Below are positions 44,557-53,879 of a DNA stretch of 64,000 nt, piece by piece; positions within the stretch are counted from its first letter, which is position 1; the number at the start of each line of letters is the position of its first letter. The position numbers were made by a program, and so were the translations under genes. This stretch comes from Flavisphingomonas formosensis (GTDB lineage: Bacteria > Pseudomonadota > Alphaproteobacteria > Sphingomonadales > Sphingomonadaceae). The stretch covers positions 248,001 through 312,000 of the forward strand of contig NZ_WRPK01000002.1 in NCBI RefSeq assembly GCF_009755815.1, read 5' to 3'. Under the pieces are notes generated by a model. That model was not told the origin of the DNA and ran no database searches. It was given only the letters and a program-made list of their open reading frames with translations.

Positions 44557-46560
44557 TCAGCCCTGCGCCGCCAGCAACGCGGTGCGCTGGCTCTCCGTGC
44601 GTTCCACATCCTCGGCCGGGATGTAGAAATCGCGCTTGTAATTGAAGCTGTGGCCGATCGCGACCGCGACGAGGCCGACGAAGCCGAGGCCGGCGAGCCA
44701 CCACATGTACCAGATCAGGCCGAAGGCGGTCGCCGCGCTGAGCCCGGCGAGGATGATCCCGGCGCCGGTGTTGCTCGGCATGTGGATCGGCAGATAGCCG
44801 CCGGTCGGGCGCTCATAGCCGCGATTCTTCATGTCCGCCCAAGCGTCGCCGTCATGGATGATCGGCGTGAAGGCGAAATTATAGTCCGGCGGCGGCGACG
44901 ATGTCGCCCATTCCAAGGTGCGCCCGTTCCACGGATCGCCGGTGGTGTCGCGCAGCCGCTCGCTGTCCCGGATGCTCACATAGAATTGCATGAGCATGCA
45001 GGCGATGCCGATCGCGATCAGCAGGGCGCCGAACGCCGCGATCACGAACCAGATCTGCAGCGAGGGATCGTCGAACACCCGCATCCGCCGCGTCACGCCC
45101 ATCAGGCCGAGTATGTAGAGCGGCATGAATGCGAACCAGAAGCCGACCACCCAGCACCAGAAGGAGCGCTTGCCCCACACCGGATCCAGCCGGAAGCCGA
45201 ACGCCTTGGGGAACCAATAGTTGATCCCGGCGAACAGGCCGAACAGCACGCCGCCGATGATGACGTTGTGGAAATGGGCGATCAGGAACAGCGAGTTGTG
45301 CAGCACGAAATCGGCCGGCGGCACTGCGAGCAGCACGCCGGTCATGCCGCCGACGACGAAGGTCAGCATGAAGGCGATCGTCCACATCATCGGCAGCTCG
45401 AAGCGGATGCGGCCGCGGTACATGGTGAACAGCCAGTTGAACATCTTGGCGCCGGTGGGGATCGAGATCACCATCGTCGTGATGCCGAAGAAGCTGTTGA
45501 CGCTGGCGCCCGATCCCATGGTGAAGAAGTGGTGCAGCCACACCAGGTAGGACAGGATGGTGATCACCACCGTGGCATAGACCATCGAGGTGTAGCCGAA
45601 GAGCCGCTTGCCCGAGAAAGTGGAGGTGACCTCCGAGAAGATGCCGAACGCCGGCAGGATCAGGATGTAGACCTCCGGATGGCCCCAGATCCAGATGAGG
45701 TTGACGTACATCATCGGATTGCCGCCGAAGTCGTTCGTGAAGAACGCCGTGCCGGCATAGCGATCGAGCGAGAGCAGGGCCAGCACCGCGGTGAGCACCG
45801 GGAAGGCGGCGACGATCAGCACGTTGGTGCACAAGGCCGTCCAGGTGAAGATCGGCATGCGCATCATCGACATGCCCGGCGCGCGCATCTTCACGATCGT
45901 CACGATCAGGTTGACGCCGGACAGGAGCGTGCCGACACCCGCCACCTGCAGCGCCCAGATATAATAGTCGACGCCGACATCGGGGCTGTAGGCGATGCCG
46001 GAGAGCGGCGGATAGGCAAGCCAGCCGGTGCGCGCGAACTCGCCGACGAACAGCGACGTCATGACGAGCACCGCGCCCGCCGTCGTCATCCAGAAGCTGA
46101 AATTGTTGAGGAAGGGGAAGGATACGTCGCGCGCGCCGATCTGCAGCGGCACGACATAGTTCATGAGGCCCGTGACCAGCGGCATCGCCACGAAGAAGAT
46201 CATGATCACGCCATGCGCCGTGAAGATCTGGTCATAATGGTCGGCCGGCAGATAGCCTTGCGATCCGCCGAAGGCCATCGCCTGCTGCGCGCGCATCATG
46301 ATTGCGTCGGAAAAACCGCGCAGCAGCATGATCAGGCCGAGGATCATGTACATGATGCCGATCCGCTTGTGGTCGACGGTGGTGAACCACTCCCGCCACA
46401 AATAGCCCCACAGGCCGAAGCGCGTGATCGCGGCCAGCAGCGCAAGGCCGCCGAGCGCGACCGCGAGGAAGGTGCCGACGAGGATCGGCTCGTGCAGCGG
46501 GAGCGATTCCCAGGTCAGACGGCCGAAGATGAAATGGGCGATGCCGGTGCTGTCCATCAT
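44557..46560 (-). CDS. cyoB: Cytochrome o-type ubiquinol oxidase subunit I
   Basis: 667 residues, about 15 membrane spans. Haem and CuB ligands are present: His in [15 protein letters not shown], the cross-linked His-Tyr in [15 protein letters not shown], the His-His pair in [10 protein letters not shown], and [12 protein letters not shown] for the high- and low-spin haems. The Lys of the K-channel and the D-channel Asn-rich loop ([20 protein letters not shown]) are visible. It reduces oxygen to water with ubiquinol and pumps protons. Stop of cyoA and start of this gene are 8 bp apart. Confidence 0.97.
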   Translation of the reverse strand: MMDSTGIAHFIFGRLTWESLPLHEPILVGTFLAVALGGLALLAAITRFGLWGYLWREWFTTVDHKRIGIMYMILGLIMLLRGFSDAIMMRAQQAMAFGGSQGYLPADHYDQIFTAHGVIMIFFVAMPLVTGLMNYVVPLQIGARDVSFPFLNNFSFWMTTAGAVLVMTSLFVGEFARTGWLAYPPLSGIAYSPDVGVDYYIWALQVAGVGTLLSGVNLIVTIVKMRAPGMSMMRMPIFTWTALCTNVLIVAAFPVLTAVLALLSLDRYAGTAFFTNDFGGNPMMYVNLIWIWGHPEVYILILPAFGIFSEVTSTFSGKRLFGYTSMVYATVVITILSYLVWLHHFFTMGSGASVNSFFGITTMVISIPTGAKMFNWLFTMYRGRIRFELPMMWTIAFMLTFVVGGMTGVLLAVPPADFVLHNSLFLIAHFHNVIIGGVLFGLFAGINYWFPKAFGFRLDPVWGKRSFWCWVVGFWFAFMPLYILGLMGVTRRMRVFDDPSLQIWFVIAAFGALLIAIGIACMLMQFYVSIRDSERLRDTTGDPWNGRTLEWATSSPPPDYNFAFTPIIHDGDAWADMKNRGYERPTGGYLPIHMPSNTGAGIILAGLSAATAFGLIWYMWWLAGLGFVGLVAVAIGHSFNYKRDFYIPAEDVERTESQRTALLAAQG

Positions 46561-46568
46561 GTCCTCCC

Positions 46569-47675
46569 TCAGCCGCGCCGTGCGGATGCGACGGAGGTGG
46601 GCACCAGATTGAGCGTCATGGGTCTGTTCTCGTGATGATGGGTCGGAACGGATGGCTTGGCCGCCGGCCGTTCCTCATGGGACGGATCGTCACGCAGGAT
46701 GTCGTGGCGCAGGCCTTGGACATCACGGGCCGATTCCTTGCCCGCGCCGCCCTTTGCATCGATCCGCATCAGATCGGACATGCACCGCTGGCCGGGCCGC
46801 ACGCACATGTTGAGAACCGCGCCGAACAGGCCCGGCTCGGCCGCGGCATAGCGGCGCACCGGCTCCTTCTCGCTCGGCGCCTCGAGCTTCAGATAGGCCT
46901 GCCGGTCGAGCGCGCCGCCCCCGGCCTTCACCTGCGCCACCCAGGCCTGGAAGCCGGCGGGATCGAGCGCGTGGAAGCGGAAGCGCATGTCGGAGAAGCC
47001 GGCGCCGCTATAATTGGCGGAGAAGCCCTCATAGGTGCCGGGCTTGTTCGCGACCGCGTGGAGCTTCGTCTCCATGCCGGGCATGGCGTAGATCTGCCCG
47101 GCGAGCGCCGGCACGTAGAAGCTGTTCATCACGTTGGACGCGGTGATCGAGAAGCGGATCGGCGTATCCACCGGCGCGGCGAGCTCGTTCACCGTGGCGA
47201 TGCCGAGCTCGGGATAGATGAACAGCCATTTCCAGTCGAGCGCCACCACCTGCACGTCCAGCGGCTTCACCGCCGCAGCCAGCGGCCGCTGCGCGTCGAT
47301 CCGGGCCAGCGGACGATAGGGATCGAGCAGATGGGTGCTGACCCATGTCACCGCGCCGAGGCAGATGATGATCAGCAGCGGCGCGGACCAGATCACCAGT
47401 TCCAGGCTGGTCGAGTGATCCCAGTCGGGGTCATAGTCGGCCCGTTCGTTCGACGCGCGATAGCGCCGCGCGAAGAATATGGTCAGCGCCATCACCGGTA
47501 TGATGATGAGCAGCATCAGCACCGTGGAGATGATGATGAGGTCGCGCTGCTGGATGGCGATGTCGCCTGCCGGATTCATCACGACCCAGTCGCAGCCGGC
47601 AAGCGGCAGCGCGCAGGCGAATATCGTGGCGGACCGCAGCAGGCGGGCGGGAACGGCCGATCGGAGAGGGATCAT
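46569..47675 (-). CDS. cyoA: Cytochrome o-type ubiquinol oxidase subunit II
   Basis: 368 residues from ATG 47675. Lipoprotein signal with lipobox (PLAGC, Cys at about 28), two membrane spans, then a periplasmic cupredoxin domain ([38 protein letters not shown]). The CuA ligands of cytochrome c oxidases are missing, as expected for a quinol oxidase. A C-terminal tail of ~60 residues rich in charged and His residues ([11 protein letters not shown]) extends past the usual end. It is the first gene of the operon cyoABCD-surf1-regBA. No cyoE is present here. Confidence 0.95.
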   Translation of the reverse strand: MIPLRSAVPARLLRSATIFACALPLAGCDWVVMNPAGDIAIQQRDLIIISTVLMLLIIIPVMALTIFFARRYRASNERADYDPDWDHSTSLELVIWSAPLLIIICLGAVTWVSTHLLDPYRPLARIDAQRPLAAAVKPLDVQVVALDWKWLFIYPELGIATVNELAAPVDTPIRFSITASNVMNSFYVPALAGQIYAMPGMETKLHAVANKPGTYEGFSANYSGAGFSDMRFRFHALDPAGFQAWVAQVKAGGGALDRQAYLKLEAPSEKEPVRRYAAAEPGLFGAVLNMCVRPGQRCMSDLMRIDAKGGAGKESARDVQGLRHDILRDDPSHEERPAAKPSVPTHHHENRPMTLNLVPTSVASARRG

Positions 47676-47713
47676 GCCGCGTCGCCTAGGACCGATTCCC
47701 GCTTGCCGACATA

Positions 47714-47726
47714 GGACACTTTGTCC
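47714..47726. promoter_or_regulatory. Inverted repeat between cyoA and the divergent MHS transporter
   Basis: GGACA-CTT-TGTCC is a perfect 5-bp inverted repeat 38 bp upstream of cyoA and 118 bp upstream of the transporter start. Its place in the only promoter region of the oxidase operon makes it a candidate operator, though it does not clearly match the remembered RegA consensus. Assigned by pattern only. Confidence 0.45.
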
Positions 47727-47844
47727 AATCTCCCGGAGCCGCCGAACGAGGCAAGGACGCATGGCAAGGAGGATCGATCCGCATGGGAGCCTGCCCGCGC
47801 GAGGATCGTTTACCCCTCCGGTCCCTGAAGGAGCCTGAGAGTCC

Positions 47845-49203
47845 ATGAGTGCGCAAGCCGCCGCGCCCAATTCGACATCGCTGGAGCGTGACGCGCGCGC
47901 CCTGCACCGGCACGGCCAGGGCCACGCTCAGGCCAATGTCCCGCGCGAGATCGCGATCGGCGTGATCATCGGCCGCACGTCGGAGTTTTTCGATTTCTTC
48001 GTCTATGCGATCGCCTCGGTGATCGTCTTCCCGACACTGATCTTCCCGTTCGTCGACCGGCTGACCGGCACGCTCTTCTCCTTCGCGATCTTCGCCCTCG
48101 CCTTCGTCGCGCGGCCGATCGGCTCGCTGCTCTTCATGTGGATCGACCGCCGTCACGGCCGCGGCGTCAAGCTCACCATCGCGCTGTTCCTGCTCGGCGG
48201 GTCGACCGCGGCGATCGCCTTCATGCCCGGCTACGAGACTGTCGGCCATTGGGCGGCCGTGCTGCTCGCCCTGTTCCGCATTGGCCAGGGGGTGGCTCTC
48301 GGCGGCGCGTGGGACGGCCTCGCCTCGCTGCTCTCGCTCAACGCCCCACGCGAGAAGCGCGGCTGGTATGCGATGATGCCGCAGCTCGGGGCGCCGATCG
48401 CCCTGCTCGTCGCGAGCGCGCTCTTCGCCTTCTTCCTCGATGCGCTGTCGCAGGCGGACTTCATCGAATGGGGCTGGCGCTATCCCTTCTTCGTCGCCTT
48501 CGCGATCAACGTCGTCGCGCTGTTCGCCCGGCTGCGCATCGTCGTGACCGAGGAATTCGAACGGCTGTTCGAGAATAAGGATCTCCAGCCCTCGCCGGTC
48601 ATCCCCACGCTGCAGAAGGAAGGGCGGAACATCATCATCGGCGCCTTCGCGCCGCTGGCCAGCTTCGCGCTGTTCCACATGGTCACCGTCTTCCCGCTCT
48701 CGTGGATCGCGCTGTTCACGCAGGAATCGGTTCGCCACTTCCTGGGAATCGAGATGATCGGCGCTTCGGTCGGCATCCTTGCCATCGTCGCGTCCGGCTT
48801 CATCGCGGACCAGACGGGGCGGCGCACGTTGCTCGCCGCATCGGCGGCCGCGATCGCGCTGTTCAGCGTCGCCGCGCCGCTGCTGCTGAGCGGCGGCGAT
48901 CTCGGCGAGGTCGGCTTCATGGTGATCGGCTTCATGCTGCTCGGCCTGTCCTTCGGCCAGTCCTCCGGCGTGGTCGCTTCCAATTTCTCCAGCCATTCGC
49001 GCTACACCGGCTCGGCACTCACCTCGGATCTCGCCTGGATGTTCGGCGCCGGCTTCGCACCGCTCGTCGCGCTGCTGCTCACCAGCCGGTTCGGCCTCGC
49101 CTCGTCCGGAGCCTATCTCTTTTCCGGCGCTGCCTGCACGCTCATCGCGCTTTATGCCAATAAAGGGCTGGCAAGCGCGGCCGATGGGGATGCGCCGCAA
49201 TAG
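47845..49203 (+). CDS. MFS transporter, metabolite:H+ symporter (MHS) family
   Basis: 452 residues, twelve membrane spans. Opening IAIGVIIGRTSEFFDFFVYAIAS resembles MHS proteins (family motif ASxxGxxFDFYD-like), with the loop ALAFVARPIGSLLFMWIDRRHGRG as the MFS motif A. Substrates of the family are organic acids, osmolytes or ketoglutarate. It is divergent from cyoA over 169 bp; such adjacency to the quinol oxidase is seen in related bacteria but the reason is not known to me. It might bring an oxidisable substrate or a metal complex. Confidence 0.88.
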   Translation: MSAQAAAPNSTSLERDARALHRHGQGHAQANVPREIAIGVIIGRTSEFFDFFVYAIASVIVFPTLIFPFVDRLTGTLFSFAIFALAFVARPIGSLLFMWIDRRHGRGVKLTIALFLLGGSTAAIAFMPGYETVGHWAAVLLALFRIGQGVALGGAWDGLASLLSLNAPREKRGWYAMMPQLGAPIALLVASALFAFFLDALSQADFIEWGWRYPFFVAFAINVVALFARLRIVVTEEFERLFENKDLQPSPVIPTLQKEGRNIIIGAFAPLASFALFHMVTVFPLSWIALFTQESVRHFLGIEMIGASVGILAIVASGFIADQTGRRTLLAASAAAIALFSVAAPLLLSGGDLGEVGFMVIGFMLLGLSFGQSSGVVASNFSSHSRYTGSALTSDLAWMFGAGFAPLVALLLTSRFGLASSGAYLFSGAACTLIALYANKGLASAADGDAPQ

Positions 49204-49333
49204 CCTGCGCCCCCGGTGAGGCCTTCGGCCGCGTCCTAATCCCGAAAGGGCCTGAAAAGCAACGAAACGCGCGCTGGCGCAACCGGGCATCCCGCACTAT
49301 CCCCTCTGCCACCGCGCAGAGGAGTATGAGGCC

Positions 49334-50284
49334 ATGCAATATCGCCAGCTCGGCGCAAGCGAACTGCAGATTTCGGCGGTGTCGCTCGGTTCCTGGTTGA
49401 CATATGGCGTAGGCGTCGAGGCGGACGCCACCCGCGCCTGCCTCGACCGGGCCTTCGATCTCGGCATCAATTTCATCGACACCGCCAATGCCTATGGCCG
49501 CGGCGCCGCCGAGACGGTGCTGGGCGAGTTGCTCTCGTCCCGTCCGCGCGACAGCTACGTCCTCGCCACCAAGCTCTTCTTCCCGATGAGCGACACCGAT
49601 CGCGGCCTGTCCCGCGCGCAGATCCTCAAGCAGATCGATGCTTCGCTCCGCCGCCTGCGCACCGATCATGTCGATCTCTACCAGTGCCACCGCTACGATC
49701 CCGAGACGCCGCTGGAAGAGACGATGGAGGCGCTGAGCGAGGTCGTCCGTGCCGGCAAGGCGCGCTACATCGGCTTCAGCGAATGGGCGCCGGAGGAGAT
49801 CGCGGCCGCCTTCGCCATTCCGGGCGTCGAGCGCTTCGTCTCCAGCCAGCCGCAATATTCGCTGCTGCACCGCCAGCCCGAGGAGCAGGTGATCCCGCTT
49901 TGCGCCGCCCACGGCGTGTCGCAGATCGTCTGGTCGCCGCTCGCCCAGGGTGTCCTTTCCGGCAAATATCGTCCCGGCGCGCCCGCCCCCGCGGATTCGC
50001 GCGCCGAAAGCGAGACGATGGGATCGATGATGCGGGGCTGGCTGCAGCCGCAGATCCTGGAAGCAGTCGACGCGCTACGCCCGATCGTCGCCGAGGCTGG
50101 CTGCACCATGGCGCAATTCGCACTCGCCTGGGTGTTGCGCGAGCCGAACGTCGCCTCCGCGATCGTCGGTGCCAGCCGCCCGGCCCAGCTCGACGAGAAT
50201 GCCGCCGCCGCCGATCTCGCCATCGATCCGGCGCTGTTCCTCCAGGCCGAGGCGATCGTAGCCGGCGCGAGGCGTGGCCGGTGA
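49334..50284 (+). CDS. Aldo/keto reductase
   Basis: 316 residues, (beta/alpha)8 NADPH reductase. Catalytic Asp and Tyr in DTANAYGRGAAETVLGE, Lys in VLATKLFFP, His in LYQCHRYD; cofactor contacts near GASRPAQLDEN. It belongs to the voltage-channel beta-subunit/YghZ-like class that reduces aldehydes. Start ATG 49334 with CAGAGGAG upstream. It overlaps the thioesterase gene by 4 bp (GTGA). Substrate not defined. Confidence 0.92.
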   Translation: MQYRQLGASELQISAVSLGSWLTYGVGVEADATRACLDRAFDLGINFIDTANAYGRGAAETVLGELLSSRPRDSYVLATKLFFPMSDTDRGLSRAQILKQIDASLRRLRTDHVDLYQCHRYDPETPLEETMEALSEVVRAGKARYIGFSEWAPEEIAAAFAIPGVERFVSSQPQYSLLHRQPEEQVIPLCAAHGVSQIVWSPLAQGVLSGKYRPGAPAPADSRAESETMGSMMRGWLQPQILEAVDALRPIVAEAGCTMAQFALAWVLREPNVASAIVGASRPAQLDENAAAADLAIDPALFLQAEAIVAGARRGR

Positions 50285-50736
50285 GGGCGGAAAGGGGTCC
50301 TGGGGAGCCAGCAGATCTCTCCGCCGTCGAGCATCGGCACCGGATGCTCGATACAGCCGTCTCCACCGGTTACGGTCTGTGGGCCGGAGTCGAACTCGTC
50401 GAGATGGGCGACGGCGTTGGCCGCGTCGCTTTCACGCCGCGAGTCGAGATGCTCACCCCGTGGGGCACGTTGAATGGCGGCGTGCTCTCCAGCCTGGTCG
50501 AGATACCCGCCTTCGTCGCGCTGCTGTCGACGATCGAATCAGGCGAGTTGCCGGTGACGAACGACATCTTCATCCAGCATATGCGCCCGCTTCCCGGCGA
50601 CACCCGCTACGAGCTCACCGGCACGCTGATCCGCCGCAGCCGGACGATGGCCTGGCTGGAGGTCGCCGCGAGAACGCGTGGAGAATCGGTCAGCCTCGTG
50701 CGGATCACCAAATCGATCATCCGGCACGTGGCCTGA
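50281..50736 (+). CDS. PaaI/YigI-type hotdog-fold thioesterase
   Basis: 151 residues if GTG 50281 is used (overlapping the reductase stop); ATG 50344 would give 130 residues. Hotdog thioesterase core: GYGLWAGVELVEMGDGVGRVAF, then WGTLNGGVLSSLVEIPAFVAL with the catalytic N-G-G-x6-E pattern of PaaI proteins, and a final strand VRITKSIIRHV. It would hydrolyse an acyl- or aryl-CoA. The coupling with the aldo/keto reductase suggests joint expression. Substrate unknown. Confidence 0.82.
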   Translation: MRAERGPGEPADLSAVEHRHRMLDTAVSTGYGLWAGVELVEMGDGVGRVAFTPRVEMLTPWGTLNGGVLSSLVEIPAFVALLSTIESGELPVTNDIFIQHMRPLPGDTRYELTGTLIRRSRTMAWLEVAARTRGESVSLVRITKSIIRHVA

Positions 50737-50827
50737 GCGATGATGCCGGCGCTCGACTCTCGCGAGGCGTTCCTTTTCTCGATCCAGATTATTGGCATAT
50801 GCTTCGCAGCCTCCTAACGCAGCCCTC

Positions 50828-52342
50828 ATGATGAGCGCCTTTCAGCGGTTCGGCACATTGTCCGAACGCCAATTCAATCGGCTCGTGCTGACCTTGATGT
50901 CGCTCGGTTTCCTTGCGCTCATCGCGGCCGGCACCGCTGCCGGCTGGCTGATGCTGCGCAACCAGGATCACACCCGGTGGCTGGTGCACACCTATCAGGT
51001 GGAACAGCAGATCAACCTCTTCCGGCTCGATCTCGAACGCACAGAAACGGCTCGCCGCGGTCTGCTGATCGAGCCTACCGCCCGTTTCCGGCAGGTGTTC
51101 GATCAGGGCACGCGTGCGCTCGGACCCGATATCGACCGGCTTGCGACGCTCACCAGCGACAATTCGGCACAGTATGCCGACATCGCCGAACTGCGTCGGC
51201 GCGTCGCGGAAATGGCCGGCGTTGCGCGCGCGTCCGTCGCGCTTATCGATCAGGGCCGCCGTGCCGACGCGCTCGAACGATTCTCGCTCGACGGCAGCGT
51301 GGAGCGGGTCCGCGCGATCCGCAGCCTGACCGAACGGATGCTGGAACGTGAGCGGGCCCTGCTGCTCGAGCGCGACCGGCAGCAGCGCGACAGCGTGCAC
51401 ACCTTCTTCGTCGCGCTCGGCATCCTCGCGGTACTGCTCGTGCTCGTCGGCATCTCCTCGCTGGTCGCGATCCGGCGCTACACCACCGCTCTTTCCGAAT
51501 CGCGCGGTGAATTGAAGACGCTCAACGAATCTCTCGAGGATCTGGTGGAGGAGCGCACGTCCGACCTGAAGCGCGCCAATGACGAGATTCAGCGCTTCGC
51601 CTATATCGTATCGCACGATCTGCGTTCGCCGCTGGTCAACGTCCTCGGCTTCACCGCCGAGCTCGACGCCGCATTGAAACCGCTCGACGCGCTCATCTCG
51701 CGCGCGGACGAGGCCGCGCCGGGCCTGATCGACGATCAGTCGCGCATTGCGGTGCGTGAAGACGTGCCCGAGGCGATCGGTTTCATCCGCTCCTCGACGC
51801 AGAAGATGGATCGGCTGATCAATGCCATCCTCAAGCTTTCGCGCGAGGGCCGCCGCACCATCACGCCCGAGCCGCTGGATATGACCCAGCTTGCCCATGG
51901 CGTGGCAGACGGCCTGCATCACCGCATCGCCGAGCTTGGCGCCGAGATCCATGTCGCAGCGGAGCTGCCGGCGATCGTGTCCGATCGACTTGCGATCGAG
52001 CAGATCATGTCCAACCTCGTCGAGAATGCGGTGAAATATCTCCAGCCGGGTCGGCCGGGCCGGATCGAGATACGCGGCCACCGTATCGGTTTGCGCGCGA
52101 TCTTCGAGGTGCAGGACAACGGCCGCGGCATCGATCCCAAGGATCATGCCCGCATCTTCGACCTGTTCCGCCGCTCCGGCGTGCAGGACCAGCCGGGCGA
52201 AGGAATCGGGCTGGCGCATGTTCGCGCTCTCGCCTATCGCCTCGGCGGAACCATCGATTGCGCGTCCGCTCTCGGCGAAGGCGCAACCTTCCGGCTGTCG
52301 TTGCCGTTACGCTACTCCGAAGAACAGAAAGTCACGTCATGA
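50828..52342 (+). CDS. CHASE3-domain sensor histidine kinase
   Basis: 504 residues from ATG 50828 (ATG 50831 also possible; neither has a clear ribosome site). Two membrane spans (about 21-42 and 199-221) enclose a CHASE3-type helical sensor (LDLERTETARRGLLIEPTARFR). A coiled coil (TLNESLEDLVEERTSDLKRAN) leads to HisKA with IVSHDLRSPLVNVLGF, and HATPase_c (LVENAVKYLQP, DNGRGID, EGIGLAHV). The C-terminal part resembles the phytochrome-like kinases that pair with Rcp1-type receivers, and such a receiver gene overlaps the stop (ATGA). Confidence 0.93.
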   Translation: MMSAFQRFGTLSERQFNRLVLTLMSLGFLALIAAGTAAGWLMLRNQDHTRWLVHTYQVEQQINLFRLDLERTETARRGLLIEPTARFRQVFDQGTRALGPDIDRLATLTSDNSAQYADIAELRRRVAEMAGVARASVALIDQGRRADALERFSLDGSVERVRAIRSLTERMLERERALLLERDRQQRDSVHTFFVALGILAVLLVLVGISSLVAIRRYTTALSESRGELKTLNESLEDLVEERTSDLKRANDEIQRFAYIVSHDLRSPLVNVLGFTAELDAALKPLDALISRADEAAPGLIDDQSRIAVREDVPEAIGFIRSSTQKMDRLINAILKLSREGRRTITPEPLDMTQLAHGVADGLHHRIAELGAEIHVAAELPAIVSDRLAIEQIMSNLVENAVKYLQPGRPGRIEIRGHRIGLRAIFEVQDNGRGIDPKDHARIFDLFRRSGVQDQPGEGIGLAHVRALAYRLGGTIDCASALGEGATFRLSLPLRYSEEQKVTS

Positions 52343-52782
52343 CCAAGGAACAGCCAGTCACCATCGTGATGATCGAGGACGACGAAGGCCATGCCCGACT
52401 GATCGAGAAGAATATCCGTCGCGCCGGCATCTCGAATGCGATCCGCCATTTCGTCGACGGCACGTCTGCGCTCGATTATCTGTACAATGATCAGAATGGC
52501 CCCACCCATGGCGGGCCTGCACTGGTGCTGCTGGACCTCAATCTGCCGGACATGAGCGGGACGGACATCCTCGCCCGCATCAAGGGCGAAGGCGTGCTGA
52601 AGCGGACGCCGGTCGTCGTGCTCACCACCACCGACGACAAGGTGGAGATCCAGCGCTGCTATGATCTCGGCTGCAACGTCTACATCACCAAGCCGGTGAA
52701 TTATGAGAGCTTCGCCGAGGCGATCCGCCAGCTGGGCCTGTTCCTCTCGGTGATCCAGGTTCCGGAAGTGGAAGCTGAGTGA
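52339..52782 (+). CDS. Single-domain response regulator (Rcp1-like)
   Basis: 147 residues, receiver domain only. EDDEGHA pocket, phospho-Asp in LVLLDLNLPDMSG, Thr in VVVLTTTDD, Lys in YITKPVNYESF; the long loop after the second helix (DYLYNDQNGPTHGGP) is typical of Rcp1-type receivers. It overlaps the kinase gene upstream and the receiver-kinase gene downstream by 4 bp each. It likely takes phosphate from the CHASE3 kinase and acts by protein contact, since there is no output domain. Confidence 0.94.
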   Translation: MTKEQPVTIVMIEDDEGHARLIEKNIRRAGISNAIRHFVDGTSALDYLYNDQNGPTHGGPALVLLDLNLPDMSGTDILARIKGEGVLKRTPVVVLTTTDDKVEIQRCYDLGCNVYITKPVNYESFAEAIRQLGLFLSVIQVPEVEAE

Positions 52783-53813
52783 ACGACGCGCCCCGCGTCC
52801 TTTTTATCGACGACGATGAGGGGCTGCGCCGGCTCGCCGCGCGCATCCTCGGACGGCGCGGCTTCGCGGTCGAGACGGCGGGCAGCGGGGACGAGGGCAT
52901 AGCCCGGGCCCGCGACGGGGCGTTCGATCTCGTCGCCGTCGATCATTACATGCCGGGCCGCGACGGCCTCTCCACCCTTGCCGAGATTTCGGCGATGCCC
53001 AATCCGCCCCCGGTGGTCTATGTCACCGGATCCGAGGAAAGCCGCATAGCCGTGGCTGCGCTGAAGGCCGGCGCGGTCGATTATGTGGTGAAGTCGGTCG
53101 GCGAAGATTTCTTCGATCTGCTGGCCAGCGCCTTCGCCCAGGCGCTCGACACGGTGCGGCTGCGGCGCGAGAATGCGCTCGGCGAGCAGCGGCTCCGCGA
53201 GAGTCACGCCAGGCTCGAGGCGATGCTGCGCGAGGTCAACCACCGCGTCGCCAACAGCCTTCAGCTCGTATCGGCTTTCGTCCATCTCCAAGCCAATTCG
53301 CTGACCGACGGCGCCGCCAAGACCGCGCTCGAAGATACGCAGCGCCGCATCGCCGCGATCGCGCAGGTCCACAAGCGGCTCTACGCGTCGGTCGATGTCG
53401 ATACGGTCGAGATGGCGGAATATCTCGCCGCATTGGTCGACGAATTGCAGCACACCTGGTCCACGCCCGCCTCGCCGCGGACGATCCTGGTCTCGGCCGA
53501 GCCGGTCAAGCTCAAGACCGACCAAGCCGTCTCGGTCGGCATCATCGTCAACGAACTGGTCAGCAACGCCTGCAAATATGCCTATCCGGCCGAGGCGGCG
53601 GGGGAGATCCGCGTGGCACTGCGTGTCCCGGCGCTCGGCCGTTTCGAGCTGCGCGTCGAAGACGACGGCTGCGGGCTGCCGGCGGACGGCGCGCCGAAAG
53701 GCACCGGCCTCGGATCGCGCCTGATCAACGCCATGGCGTCGAGCCTGAAATCGACCGTGGAATATGACACGGCGCCGACCGGACTGACCGCGAGGCTGTC
53801 GGCGAGCTACTGA
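52779..53813 (+). CDS. Receiver-HisKA_2 hybrid histidine kinase
   Basis: 344 residues from GTG 52779. N-terminal receiver domain (DDDEG, Asp in LVAVDHYMPGRDG, Lys in YVVKSVG), followed by a HisKA_2 dimerisation domain with the H-box EVNHRVANSLQLVSAFVHLQ and an HATPase_c domain (NELVSNACKYAYP, DDGCGLP). No membrane span, so it is cytosolic. HisKA_2/HWE kinases in sphingomonads include the Phy-regulator-activating kinases of the general stress response. Gene overlap shows that it works with the two upstream genes, perhaps as the next relay step. Confidence 0.92.
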   Translation: MNDAPRVLFIDDDEGLRRLAARILGRRGFAVETAGSGDEGIARARDGAFDLVAVDHYMPGRDGLSTLAEISAMPNPPPVVYVTGSEESRIAVAALKAGAVDYVVKSVGEDFFDLLASAFAQALDTVRLRRENALGEQRLRESHARLEAMLREVNHRVANSLQLVSAFVHLQANSLTDGAAKTALEDTQRRIAAIAQVHKRLYASVDVDTVEMAEYLAALVDELQHTWSTPASPRTILVSAEPVKLKTDQAVSVGIIVNELVSNACKYAYPAEAAGEIRVALRVPALGRFELRVEDDGCGLPADGAPKGTGLGSRLINAMASSLKSTVEYDTAPTGLTARLSASY

Positions 53814-53879
53814 CACCGGTTCCGAGCCTCCTGCAGGACGTGGAAATAGGTGATCGCTCCCAAGCGGAGACGATGAAAA

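Noticed and set aside
44650-46635. A 661-codon open frame on the + strand opposite cyoB
   Set aside because: Exact shadow of cyoB; highly charged His/Asp/Arg/Glu-rich translation with no fold signal.
47845-49203. Transporter as a dedicated copper importer for the oxidase (CcoA-like)
   Set aside because: Sequence has MHS-type motifs and lacks the Met/His-rich metal motifs I would expect; adjacency to cyo is not enough.
47686-49290. A 534-codon open frame on the - strand opposite the MHS transporter
   Set aside because: The transporter frame has twelve hydrophobic spans and family motifs; the opposite frame is charged low-complexity sequence.
50792-50827. TTG start adding 12 residues to the CHASE3 kinase
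   Set aside because: TTG starts are rare, there is no ribosome site in front of it, and two ATG codons follow at 50828 and 50831.
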